Assembly (NCBI GenBank): GCA_032622095.1
Contig: CP136066.1
Span: forward strand, 45,219,911-45,283,910
Reading direction: 5' to 3'
Origin: Siphonodentalium dalli
Taxonomy: Eukaryota > Mollusca > Scaphopoda > Gadilida > Siphonodentaliidae
DNA: 64,000 nucleotides
In this document: positions 51,806-62,177 of the stretch, piece by piece
Numbering within the stretch: position 1 is the first letter of the stretch
How the letters are laid out: the number at the start of each line of letters is the position of its first letter
Notes under the pieces: generated by a model
Told to the model about the DNA's origin: nothing
The model's database searches: none
The model's input: the letters and a program-made list of their open reading frames with translations, nothing else
Made by a program: the position numbers and the translations under genes

Positions 51806-54667
51806 CTAACTTAAGTAAGATGTAAATTGACCCAACCTAAACACACAGTCCATGTTTGGCTCAAAAACATTAATACAGCTGTCACAGTCTTCAGAACCAT
51901 CAGTGAACACCATCTCTTCATCAACAAACAGCCCAGTCTTCCTTCTCTTATGTAAGTACAACCGCTTCATACAATCCAAATCCTCTAGGATTCCTAAAAG
52001 TTCTAGTATCGAGAAAGGCTGCAGGAATGGGTTAAACTTGTTGAATATTTTAGAATCAGTACACCCGGGAGTGCTCATTATGAATTTGAGGATCGCCTCG
52101 ATGAACATTTTCAGCATTTCTTTATTAACAGATCCCTCTGGTTTAATCCATGGGTGAATCACTAACCGTAATTTCTCATAGGTGCTTTTTGCAGAAACCA
52201 CATTTGTATCGTCCGTAACCATATTATGTCGAGATGTGTTAGGCTCGCTGATTTGCGAAAGATCAAACGTATCCATTGCAATACTGTCCGAACCAACATC
52301 GCCGTCCATTCCATCAATGCTACTTGCTTGACCACGCCCCCTTGTGTTTCTGTAAGAATGAATCACCCATGGTCTGAGATGTTTATGTGACACGTATCGT
52401 GCATAATATAACCCAACCTCGGCGATACATCTCTTCTGCAGCAATAAATCCAAACATTTTGATAAAACTATTGTGGTGCTTGCAAACTCCCTTAATATCA
52501 GTTCTTTTCTGATTCCCAATTCCTTTTGGTTGTCGATCATGCCATAGACTTTCTTCATGAGGCGGTATTCCTTCATAGTGATGTCGTCCTCCATAGTTTC
52601 CCAAATTTCCTCCATGTCGATACTGAACGGGAACTGTTTAACCTGTTTTTTCATGATATTAGTCAAATCATCATGCTGCACAAATAGCGTGTCTTGTAAA
52701 TCCTCATTATCAACATTGATAGGCTTCTGTAAGCTTGTCGTTATTTGACAACTGTTAACCAAGAAATGGTCTTGAATATTCATGTGTTTGGAACGGAATT
52801 TTTCTGTCAATGCTTGTGATCTGACCAATGAAAGAATAGCGCGGGAAGCGAGGTTGCCGGAGGCTACATTTTCTGTGTTAAGAAGTTTCTGGGCTGGAGC
52901 AGGTTGGATACACACGGTACTCGAACCAGCTTGGACAGTTTTGAATTTTTCTTCTTTACAATGAGAGTCAGATTTGTTCAAAGATAATTCACTCACTTCC
53001 ATCGGTATATCCTGAACTAAATCATCATCACCGATCAAAGCGACAGAACTCGGAACAATGCTGATATTCAACGGAGCATCAGAGAGAATGGTAATGTCGG
53101 TCAATCCAGACTCTAATCCTTTCAAAGATGACGTGTTTGGCATGAGCTTGTTTTCATGGATCGTGGACTCGGGTTCACATTTTTTGGGTTCAAGTTCAAT
53201 GGTTTCCATCTTTGGATGTGTGTCTAATTTGGGAACCAAATGATGCAGGTAACTCTCAAGCAGACTATTGACATCGAGGCTATTGGTTGCTATTTTTGAA
53301 AAACTTTCATCGACGTCTGACAACATGCTGGTGTCAAGATCAGAATGGTCAGTCTTTGGTTCTGGGTCGACATTATGTTTCATTTTGTTCTGCTTTTTAA
53401 TGTTCTTATCTTCAAGCAGTTCCATATCATCATCGTCGTCTGAGTCGTCTTTCTCTATCATTTTCTGTATTTCTTCACGAGCTTTCTCGATGAGTCTGCC
53501 ACGCCCAACTGGAGTCTTCTTCACGACGTCTTTATCAAGAACGACAACTTCGCTTGGAACATTTATACTAAAGTTCAAACGATCGAGTGAGAGGAGCGAG
53601 ACTAACGTTGACACGGTGCCACCATTGATGTTATCTCCTATGATCAACCCACTTCCATCTTCCGTAAAGTTGTCCCACTGAAGTTCAATGAAGTCGGCTG
53701 CTTCCGAGAACATTTCATTGGGATAGCGAGAGTGGAATGTATGCCAGTATTTCTGCTGTAACTGGTGAGGTTTAGACGCAAAGAAGCTTGCACACTCTTT
53801 AATGTTCTTATCCTTTTTCGATCTAGTCACGATACAGTCTTTATGCATATCTCTGAACACTTTGACCAGCAATGCTTCTGGATATTGGCTGAATAACTTG
53901 AACATTTCGTGACTCCGTCCTGTTTTGTCATTAATAGCAACGAAGCTGTGTATGATATTATATAAAACTGCATAATAAATATCATTGGCCCTCTCAACTT
54001 CTTTCCAGTGCGTTTTCATCTGCCATTCTTTGGACAAATTAAAAACAGGTATATGTTTATCCTGGAGCGATATGGTTTCCGCGAGTTCCACTGGAAGGGA
54101 TTCGGCAGCAGAGAACTTTTTAATAAGAACCTCAACAAGCTCACGGAAGTGATCTTTGCAGATGGTGTCTGGGTATTTATACTGATTCTTTGCATATTTC
54201 AGCACAATCGTCTCATCCTGCATTGCTTCCTGATAGAAAACCGACACGTTGAATTTCGTCTGGTCATTCTTCATCGTGTATGCCAGTCGCCTCTGACAGG
54301 CATGAGAGGTCTTATCCTTTGACTCCTCTGGGCAGAACTCTCTCAGGATGTCCCTGATTACCGAGTATGATACGATCAATCCACGTCGATTTTTCGCCAT
54401 TATCATATTCGTTACTTTACACAGTAACAATATACTGTCCTGTGCCGCTGTCCAGTTCACACGCTGTTTCACTTTCATTTTCAGAGCCTCGATATCGACT
54501 TTATCTCGGTAAATTGTTTTACGAGATTTTTCCTGTACCTTGTTGTGTCTGACGGTAAGCTTGGCTTTCTTGACTGATTTCTGTGTCAGCTGGTCAGCCG
54601 ACTTCTTCCTTTTTATGCCTTTGCCTCCTTTGTTGCCTTTAGAATGTACTGACTTTATTCTCATTAC
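51806..54667 (-). CDS. GTF3C1: GTF3C1 terminal coding exon (copy 2, joined to the upstream gene)
   Basis: Last coding exon of the TFIIIC largest subunit, 953 residues plus stop, preceded by a 3' splice site (TTTCAG) at 54,668-54,670 and entered in phase 0. It contains NWTAAQDSILLLCKV and KDKTSHACQRR near the start, a long acidic, serine-rich linker in the middle, and the conserved C-terminal blocks FLVNSCQI and MDCVFRLGQF. Relative to copy 1, residue 22 is S (not T), TLVSLLS replaces TLFSLLS, DHSDLD replaces DHSDID, and VSHKHL replaces VSHRHL; four more base changes are silent. With exons A and B upstream on the same strand in matching phase, this is the copy most likely used for the normal transcript. 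Confidence 0.95.
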   Translation of the reverse strand, partial: VMRIKSVHSKGNKGGKGIKRKKSADQLTQKSVKKAKLTVRHNKVQEKSRKTIYRDKVDIEALKMKVKQRVNWTAAQDSILLLCKVTNMIMAKNRRGLIVSYSVIRDILREFCPEESKDKTSHACQRRLAYTMKNDQTKFNVSVFYQEAMQDETIVLKYAKNQYKYPDTICKDHFRELVEVLIKKFSAAESLPVELAETISLQDKHIPVFNLSKEWQMKTHWKEVERANDIYYAVLYNIIHSFVAINDKTGRSHEMFKLFSQYPEALLVKVFRDMHKDCIVTRSKKDKNIKECASFFASKPHQLQQKYWHTFHSRYPNEMFSEAADFIELQWDNFTEDGSGLIIGDNINGGTVSTLVSLLSLDRLNFSINVPSEVVVLDKDVVKKTPVGRGRLIEKAREEIQKMIEKDDSDDDDDMELLEDKNIKKQNKMKHNVDPEPKTDHSDLDTSMLSDVDESFSKIATNSLDVNSLLESYLHHLVPKLDTHPKMETIELEPKKCEPESTIHENKLMPNTSSLKGLESGLTDITILSDAPLNISIVPSSVALIGDDDLVQDIPMEVSELSLNKSDSHCKEEKFKTVQAGSSTVCIQPAPAQKLLNTENVASGNLASRAILSLVRSQALTEKFRSKHMNIQDHFLVNSCQITTSLQKPINVDNEDLQDTLFVQHDDLTNIMKKQVKQFPFSIDMEEIWETMEDDITMKEYRLMKKVYGMIDNQKELGIRKELILREFASTTIVLSKCLDLLLQKRCIAEVGLYYARYVSHKHLRPWVIHSYRNTRGRGQASSIDGMDGDVGSDSIAMDTFDLSQISEPNTSRHNMVTDDTNVVSAKSTYEKLRLVIHPWIKPEGSVNKEMLKMFIEAILKFIMSTPGCTDSKIFNKFNPFLQPFSILELLGILEDLDCMKRLYLHKRRKTGLFVDEEMVFTDGSEDCDSCINVFEPNMDCVFRLGQFTSYLS

Positions 54668-55281
54668 CTGAAATGTACAGAGATACGCTGTGGTCAGATA
54701 AGTAAATTGAGTTCTTTATTTCGGCTGCACTTTAAAGTCGAGAAAAATAATGCTGTGTTTGGGGTTGCCTTACAACCCTAATAAATAAGTATATCATTTG
54801 TCAAGCAGTTCACTGCACAACGTTTTATAAGTGCAAATATTATCCCCACATACAAAAAAAAAATATGAAACACATGTTTATTTCTTATGTTATTTCAAAA
54901 GATATTTACAATATTTTAACAATTTGAAATTGTTGCGGTTAAAAGTGAACAGACTCAGTTATTCCATCCGATAAATTTGTTCATCATTATTTAATTAATA
55001 TCAATGGTTGCTGTGGTCACTGAGTTTGTGAGCGAGTCAGGTGACAGTTATTATCACAGATCAGAATAGCGAATAGCTCTGACATTAACACTTACCGGTA
55101 GACAATATACAGAACATCACAACAATTAAAACTTTGGCAATCAAAATATTATTTAATTGAAGTAAAAGATTTTTTTTTTTAAATCAGACCTATTGAAATC
55201 CTATTGTTTTTTATACACATTACCCCAGCCACATACCGGCACTTATTTTCTTTGGCTTAAGGATTGTTCAAGCTGCAGTTA

Positions 55282-55390
55282 CAGTAATGCCCTAAATAAT
55301 CGACCCCTTAACCACAGCAAAATTATGGGTAATTTTTCAGGATTTAATCGGAAATATGGCTTGTTGCCATTCATCGGAAAGCTCTCACAT
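55282..55390. mobile_element. Mariner-type MITE (family e), right end missing (copy 2)
   Basis: Equivalent to 24,561-24,670. Keeps the uninterrupted 'ccccttaaccacag'. Confidence 0.8.
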
Positions 55391-55642
55391 TCAGGTATAT
55401 GCAAGGGTATACATTGGAATGGTCTATTATTCATTTAGGCGGGTGTCCACAAAAGTCAAAGCAGACGACAGACAGAAAAACAGATAATCCAATAGCAGAA
55501 TGATTCATATTCAATGGTCGGAATTGTTGAGATGACAAGTTCAACAAATGACCTGTTGAACTTATCATCTGAACATTTCCTAAGGTAACTACTTGTCAAT
55601 AAATACGGACGTCCGTGACATACATGTAGGTGGTTTAAAGCT

Positions 55643-55842
55643 TTAACCCTTCCATGACTGCAGCTTCCTGAAATTTTGCGAAAACCCTGGGCCTCGCATA
55701 TATAAGAGAATACATTGGCCTAACAATATTTACCTTGACCTTTACCAAGTGCATTCTATGGGAGACGTGCATATATAAGAGAATGCACTGGCTTAGGGTC
55801 TTTAATGCTGCACCAGAGCAGCTCCCATCATGAAAGGGTTAA
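55643..55842. mobile_element. TTAA MITE, family c, short form (copy 2)
   Basis: Equivalent to 24,922-25,121, with TTAA on both sides. Confidence 0.8.
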
Positions 55843-55862
55843 GTGACCAATTTATCAATATA

Positions 55863-56306
55863 TGTGACCCGCCATATCAAATCCAGTCGTAAGTCGGGAT
55901 TTTTTTACCCTGTGCCAATGCATTCTCTTATATATATGAGAGTCGACCATAGGTCGCCTCGCATATATAAGAGAATGCATTGGCCTAACAATTTTTTACA
56001 ATGTTTCTGACAATTTTTAGGACATAAAATAAAACACATCCATTACCCTGCAGGGAGCCCCACACATATATAGAAGCATATAGAAGAGTGTCGTCTGCTC
56101 ATGGTTGTCTGGGGCTCTGTATGGGTGAAATTATAAAATTTTTAAAGAATACAAGAAAAAATTATTAAAAATGATAAAAAATTGTTAGGCCAATGCATTC
56201 TCTTATATATGCGAGGCGACCTATGGTCGACTCACATATATAAGAGAATGCATTGGCACAGGGTAAAAAAATCCCGACTTACGACTGGATTTGATATGGC
56301 GGGTCA
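55863..56306. mobile_element. Family d MITE, complete (copy 2)
   Basis: TGTGACCCGCCATATC ... GATATGGCGGGTCA, with cores at 55,914-55,984 (a TA expansion in one arm) and 56,189-56,257. The equivalent at 25,142-25,509 lacks most of the right core. Confidence 0.85.
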
Positions 56307-56319
56307 TCTATTGCTGTGT

Positions 56320-56719
56320 TTAACCCTTTTACCCAACAGAACGGCCCTGTGCCAATGCATTCTCTTATATATGCGAGTCGACCATAGGTCGCCTCGCATA
56401 TATAAGAGAATGCATTGGCTTAACACATTACAAATTATAAAATTGTTAAAGAAGGTAAGAAAAAATGATAAAAAGTGTTAAAAAAAGATTTTGTTTAGGC
56501 CAATGCATTCTCTTATATATGCGAGGCGACCTATGGTCGACTCGCATATATAAGGGAATGCATTGGCACAGGGCTAACTGTAACTATCACAATGTGGTCA
56601 AGGAGCCGGTTCCAATGATATCCATATTTGTATGGTTCTATTGAGACAGACCGAAGATATTTTAGGCTGTTAAAGCTTTATTTGGCCGGTTTTGGCCGGT
56701 TTGTTGGGTAAAGGGTTAA
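56320..56719. mobile_element. TTAA MITE, family b, present only in copy 2
   Basis: The 392-bp body (56,324-56,715) starts CCCTTTTACCCAACAGAACG and ends GGTTTGTTGGGTAAAGGG, with TTAA on both sides. Cores are at 56,351-56,419 and 56,499-56,567. The matching place in copy 1 has a single TTAA (25,523-25,526) and the same flanks, so this is a clean insertion or a precise excision. Confidence 0.95.
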
Positions 56720-56772
56720 ATGGGAACTCACTGGCCAAATAAAAATATTTTTTGCCAAATCAGTGGCCATAT

Positions 56773-57367
56773 CAAGCCTGGATAGATATAGTGTGTGTCT
56801 GACATTTGCAGAATGAGGTCCCCAGATGGCGAATTTAATGAAGCAATCCCGCACAGTGGGCTAGCATCACCAACTTCACCTTCTGGGGAAATCATTCTTG
56901 TCAAATAAATATAATTTTCACCATATCAGGCTTGGATATAGTGTGTGTCAGACATTTGCAGAATAAGGTCCACAGAGGGTGAAGTTTGTGAGGCTACCCT
57001 CAGGCTAGCATCATCAAAATCAGCCACTGTGGACCTCATACTGCTTAGGCCTCATCTTCTGGAAAGTATCTATAGTCTCAAATTAACATTGTTTTTATTT
57101 ACTATTTCCCCTTCTGTTTAGTCGCTATATCCCTTAATTTGCAGAAGATAAAATGCATAATTGAGGTGTCTAACGGGTGAATGTCACCCACTTCAATTGG
57201 AGAACTTCAATCTGATCATAAGTCTCCCAAAGCAGTTGAGGTCTAAGCAGAATGAGGTCCCCCAGAGGGTGAATTTGGTGATGCTAGACCACCATGCAGT
57301 ATAGCGTAAATAAATTAACCCTCTGGGGACCTCATTCTGCAAATGTCAGACACACTATCCAGACTTG
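56773..57367. mobile_element. hAT-like MITE (family f), longer form (copy 2)
   Basis: Equivalent to 25,580-26,178, flanked by ggccatat (56,765-56,772) and ggccacat (57,368-57,375). Confidence 0.78.
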
Positions 57368-57434
57368 GGCCACATGTGAATTATTATTCATTTGGTAAGC
57401 GGCAACACAAACTCTACTGGAACACAAATTTATA

Positions 57435-57919
57435 CAGTAATGCCCTAATTAATCGACTCCTTTAACCCTTTACCCAACAGAACGGCCCTGTGCCAATGCA
57501 TTCTCTTATATATGCGAGTCGACCATAGGTCGCCTCGCATATATAAGAGAATGCATTGGCTTAACACATTAAAAATTATAAAATTGTTAAAGAATGTAAG
57601 AAATTTTTTTTTTAGGCCAATGCATTCTCTTATATATGCGAGTCGACTCGCATATATAAGAGAATGCATTGGCACAGGGCATAACTGTAACTATCACAAT
57701 GTGGTCAAGGAGCCGGTTCCAATGATATCCATATTTGTATGGTTCTATTGAGACAGACCGAAGATATTTTAGGCTGTTGAAGCTTTATTTGGCCGGTTTT
57801 GGCCGGTTTGTTGGGTAAAGGGTTAACCACAGCAGAATTATTGGTAACTTTTCAGGATTTAGTCGGAAATATGGCTTGTTGCCATTCATCGGAAAGCTCT
57901 ATTAATTAGGGCATTACTG
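57435..57919. mobile_element. Mariner-type MITE with nested family b element (copy 2)
   Basis: Equivalent to 26,246-26,755. The nested family b element is bounded by TTAA at 57,462-57,465 and 57,823-57,826, with cores at 57,492-57,560 and 57,616-57,673. Its loop is about 30 bp shorter than in copy 1. Confidence 0.87.
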
Positions 57920-58361
57920 TATCTTTTCCACCGAATCTGATAATTACCCGGGAGCAATCGACCTTCTTCTTCGGACTCGGCTTCTTTCTGGGTCGCCTGA
58001 CTGGTGGAGGGCTCACGAATGCCGACATTTCACCAGTATACAACCCCCCGGAGCTCTGTAGTATACTGTCAGCATCGGTCATAGCATGCAGTCCAAACAG
58101 GCCTTTCATCTTCGTAACGTCTGAGATTGACCAGTTCCAGTTACGCTGAATGTGACAGAAGATGGAGGAGTCCATGCCGGCAGCACCACGGCCATCACCA
58201 GGAATCAAACCATGGTCAAACTTCTCTGCGATATCTCGCTGCCGTTTCGCCTCCTCTTGACTAATATGTGTGACTGGATCAGGATCTGAATCATCATCGT
58301 CTGCCAGACGGCTGCTCTTTCTGCTTTTATGGGATCCTAATGGCGTGTTTGTGGCAAATAC
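57918..58361 (-). CDS. GTF3C1: GTF3C1 exon B (copy 2)
   Basis: Same 148-residue segment as at 26,754-27,197: VFATNTPLG, GLIPGDGRGAAGMDSS, HIQRNWNWS and a basic tail. The 3' splice site CTTTTTGCAG precedes 58,361. Phase 0 entry fits the phase 0 exit of exon A (DLQ|GTTAGT), which is how vertebrate GTF3C1 continues. Two 5' splice sites keep the frame to exon C: at 57,948 (CGG|GTAATT) and 57,918 (ACA|GTAATG, inside the mariner-type MITE end). If the upstream site is used, the last ten residues are intronic. Confidence 0.9.
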
Positions 58362-59651
58362 CTGCAAAAAGAGTGTGAATAATCACCAGAGAGGTTTCAC
58401 AAACTCACAACTGCAATTAGCAGTTAGAAGCATGTTGCACTGAGAATGCCTTAGGCCAAACAAAAATTGTCTGTTTCCGATTTCTTGAGCAAAAAGATCC
58501 AGGTAGGCAGGTAGGAAATATTTTATATTTTTTTTCAAATCCATCTATAATGCACCATATTCTAAAAACAAGATAAAAGTTGGTATTTTCAGAAGTAAAT
58601 TGTTTTTGAAAATTCCATCTAAAGTTATTGCTGCTTAATGTAAACATAGTATATAGTATATATTTAGCGATATAGATGTGTTTAGTACTGTTTAGATGTC
58701 AATTACGTATTACATGCTTATAACAAAACAAATTTTTTTTAAATAAAATGTTCATTGTTTTTTTAATTTTGGAAAACAAATCCAGGTCAGCCCAATTTGG
58801 CAGGTAGGTCGGGAAACCGCAAACACAGATGTTTTTTGTTTGCCTTAGGCCCCATCATTCACAATACATAAAAAACGTAAACAATCATGAGAAAGATATA
58901 TCACTACTTCCATACAGGCCTTTAAGCCGCTTTCACACACCTGCGGCTGATGCATGTGGTAAAAATTTTGCATGCTACCCTTTCACAGGACTGTAGCCAA
59001 TGTTGTGTTTAACACCTGTGGATATGTATATAACTTATAGATATAATGTATATAAACACCAAAAGGAGTTTCATACAGTAGAACACTGACTAGAAGATAG
59101 GCAGGTACATGTAGGTTGGATTCGATCTGTCTCCAGTCAAATGACAATATGAATCTTCATACACTGGATCCTACATAAACATTGCTCTCAGCTTTTGTTA
59201 CTGTGCTGTCTCGCTTGTGACTAGCTGTTATTTACGGGCTTTTATTTGTGGTAAGCAGAAGTTATAGAAGGACTCCGGATTTAACTCGTCAAATTTCTTC
59301 CACTTCACCAGCCATCTTCATGTAGTTGTGATGCTGACTGGACGTTCCGCCATGTGTTTGACGCAGTGAAACGCAACCGATTTCAGAATTTTTTTTAATT
59401 AATTGGATGCCTTTAACTGCGTCAGCCGCGACCCTGTGAAAGCACCAGTGATCTATAGGTATGTACATGTATGGTTTGAAACATTGCACCTAACCCGATA
59501 GCTACAGGTCTGTGAAAGCGGCTTAATATTAGTGTAATTTGGGATCATCATGGCGAACCATATGTCAGCCTGGTAAGATAAAATTCCAAATTTAGAGTAA
59601 AATACTTGAATTGTTGCATTTGATTTTTGAGAATGATCAATTCCAGGATTA
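58362..59651 (-). other. Part of the intron between GTF3C1 exons A and B
   Basis: Collinear with 27,198-28,490. Contains the worn 'taagccgctttcacac' inverted-repeat element (58,924-59,525). No exon. Confidence 0.6.
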
Positions 59652-59932
59652 TTTTTTGTTGATATTTTTATAATTTTTTCTTATATTCTTTCACAATTTT
59701 ATCATTTTTTCTTATATTCTTTCACAATTTTATTACTTTTTATAATTTTTTTCTTACATTCTTTATCAATTTTTATAATTTTTTCTTACATTCTTTAACA
59801 ATTTTATCATTTTTTATCATTATTTCTTACATTCTTTAACAAATTTTTATTAAATTTTTTATTAAATTTTTTCTTACATTTTTTATAAAAAAAATTCTTA
59901 CATTTTTTAACAATTAAAAAATAAAATTTGTT
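59652..59932. repeat. AT-rich minisatellite from the MITE loop (copy 2)
   Basis: Equivalent to 28,490-28,765. Repeats of TTTTTCTTACATTCTTTAAC. Confidence 0.82.
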
Positions 59933-60056
59933 AGGCCAATGCATTCTCTTATATATTCGAGGGAGGTGACCTATGGGAACACTCGCATATATAATAGAAT
60001 GCATTGGCACAGAGTTTTCGCAAAAATTCAAGAAGCTCCCATCATGAAAGGGTTAA
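59933..60056. mobile_element. TTAA MITE, family c, right part (copy 2)
   Basis: Equivalent to 28,766-28,890. Variant core at 59,935-60,008, and TTAA at 60,053-60,056. Confidence 0.7.
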
Positions 60057-60354
60057 TTAATCCAAAAAAACTTTGCAACAGATTTATCAAAACGCTACTT
60101 ATGGTACCATCATTGCCTACTGGTATTAACATTATTTATCATCATGCGTGAAATTTTACGACAACAAAATCCTAAATAATTGTTGAAATCGTTGGATATC
60201 ATATAATTCTATTATCATATGTATTAAAAGTTATATTCAAAGGCAGATCGTCTCCCCTAACAACCCGTTTAGGGAAATGGTCCCAGGCCCTTTCCATTGG
60301 GCAAATTTGCGACATAAATTTTATAATTGAGAACAGATAGAGAATATAGGCACA

Positions 60355-60765
60355 AGCATTTTCATTGTACAAGAGGTATAACTCAGTATCATCAAGCAGT
60401 TAAAGGCACAGATGGCCTTCATGGTGGGTCAGCTGTTAAAATAGTCACACCCATTAAAACTGCCATTAACAGAAATTTGTATGCTGTGTTATGTAAACAA
60501 AAGCTAGGTTCTGTAACCTTTTTGGCTTTTGTTTACATAACAATTCATACAAACTTGACAATAACATACTATTTACGCAATATGTATGATTGGTATAATA
60601 ACAAACTCTGTCTATATTTTAATATTCTTTATGTTTATGGCGGTTTTAATGGATGTGACTATTTTATTAGCAATACCCACCACGAAGGCCATCATTGCCT
60701 TCAAATGTATTTCTCAGAACATTTATTTTTATTTTATGTGAATGTAACAAGAGGATTTTAGAATA
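60355..60765. mobile_element. Foldback element, both halves (copy 2)
   Basis: 'cagatggccttcatggtgggtc' and 'aaaatagtcacacccattaaaac' (60,411-60,460) pair with 'gttttaatggatgtgactattt' and 'cacgaaggccatcattgcc' (60,643-60,702). The centre is the hairpin of gttatgtaaacaaaagc. The 144-aa ORF is a by-product. Copy 1 keeps only the first half. Confidence 0.75.
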
Positions 60766-60920
60766 TTCATGAAAAGAAGAGGAATTCCAGTCTTGTGTTC
60801 ACAAAACAAGATACTTTCTGTTTATTGGGAATTTGGGTGTCAGAAATTGGGAAAAACTTGGCTATTTCCCATTGGGAATGGGGTCCATTTCCGGCCCTGT
60901 CGTTGTTGCCCAAATATGTT

Positions 60921-61503
60921 TTAACCCTCTATGACCTGCTATGACTGGAACTTCCTGAAATTTTGCGAAAACCCTGTGCCAATGCATTCTCTTATATACG
61001 CAAGCCTCGCATATATAACAGAATACATTAGCCTAACAATATTTGCCTTGCCTTGTAAGCCAGTGCATTCCCTATGGGAGACTCGCATACAGCTATGCTC
61101 TAATTAATCGACCCTCCTTAACGAGGTTGACATGCGGTCAGGCGGTCACCCGTGGTACTGAAACCGCGGATAACCAGGTGGTCGCGTTTGGGTTTTGGGA
61201 ACCACGGTGACCCACGGTCACGCATTTCATGACCTCGGTTGTCTAATACTAATAATTTCTTGAATGCACGAGCCACGATAGAAAACAACACAGTTATTAA
61301 GTGCACCTAATCGAGATTTTAATATAATAAAATGACTATCTGGCATTTATTTTATATGTCAATTTCTTTAATATATTTTCGACACTAACAATTACATAAT
61401 TATACTTTTTTTACTAGGTTGTGACATATCGCATATATAAGAGAATGTGCTGGCACAGGATAATTAAAGCTGCACCAGCACATTCCAGACATGAAAGAGT
61501 TAA
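60921..61503. mobile_element. TTAA MITE, family c, interrupted by other sequence
   Basis: TTAA (60,921-60,924), CCCTCTATGACCTG...GGAACTTCCTGAAATTTTGC, palindrome remains (60,978-61,035), then about 340 bp of foreign sequence. It resumes with 'tcgcatatataagagaatgtgctggcacagg' and ends ...CATGAAAGAG, TTAA (61,500-61,503). The insert begins like a worn mariner-type MITE (acagctatgctctaattaatcgac) and holds an imperfect palindrome rich in CGGTCA/TGACCG (61,118-61,242). Confidence 0.7.
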
Positions 61504-61519
61504 ATGCTAATACACTAAC

Positions 61520-62177
61520 CTGCAGATCAAGCCAGTATCGCTCAACATCCTCCTGCTCCTTGAAGTAATATGTACTTTTGGGGAAGAACAGGTCCTCTGG
61601 GCACTTAGTTTTAAAATATCCAACTGCCGAGGTTCTAGTATCTAGCAGGCTTGCCTTTCTATGGAGATAGATAAAAACCTGATCTTTCTCTTTGAGGAAA
61701 TGTGAGCCAAATGAAAGCAGGCCAAACGAACATAACATCGAACAAATCTCGTGGAACGCAAATATGTACCGCCGTGAATACGTCAGTTGTTTGACGATTG
61801 GACCAGGCACTGCTGTGACAGGATAGAATCGTTTCACTGGATCGTCTAACATCTCCTCGACTCCATCCACCTTATATGGAATGTTAATGATTCTGCAGAA
61901 GACGAACAGTGGCAATAGTAAGAGGACGTCACTGATGAGGCACCAGCCCTCGGGAAATCCTTTATGCTTCGGCAAGGGAGCAACAAACTGGCGCCAGCTC
62001 TGTTCGTCTTTGAATACGTAAGGCGTAGTTCCAGGAGATCCTGTCATACTCATTTGCTCACTATTAGCATCTGATGGTGAACTGACCCTCTCAAAATCCC
62101 CTTGGTAGCCATAAACTATGTACCAGAGGAACTCATGGACAACTTGGGCACGTCGCATTTTTGGTAGCAAACCATAC
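61520..62177 (-). CDS. GTF3C1: GTF3C1 internal exon A
   Basis: Exon of 658 bp between a 3' splice site (CTTTCAG, 62,178-62,184) and a 5' splice site CTGCAG|GTTAGT (61,519). It starts with the last base of a split codon and ends in phase 0. The product, YGLLPKMRRAQVVHEFLWY ... WRQFVAPLPKHKGFPEGW, then ISDVLLLLPLFVF, DDPVKRFYPV, YSRRYIFAFHE and DVERYWLDLQ, follows the mid-region of vertebrate GTF3C1 block by block, including the DLQ before the next exon. This region precedes the C-terminal half of the TFIIIC subunit. Only one copy exists in the window. The 5' part of the gene lies beyond 64,000. Confidence 0.95.

Larger units (their letters stand above)
54668..57917 (-). other. Intron between GTF3C1 exons B and C, copy 2
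   Basis: About 3.2 kb, with the same chain of MITEs as copy 1 plus one extra family b element. About 600 bp beside exon C are element-free and nearly identical between copies. Confidence 0.85.
45723..60579. repeat. Segmental duplication, copy 2
   Basis: About 14.9 kb collinear with 15,478-29,413. Extra to copy 1: the SINE region (49,140-50,008) and the family b insertion (56,324-56,715). Missing: three satellite units and the f fragment at 19,036-19,330. This copy is joined to GTF3C1 exon A at 61.5 kb. Confidence 0.95.

Noticed and set aside
60327..60761. 144-aa plus-strand ORF
   Set aside because: It spans both arms of a foldback element. The version in copy 1 diverges where the duplication ends.
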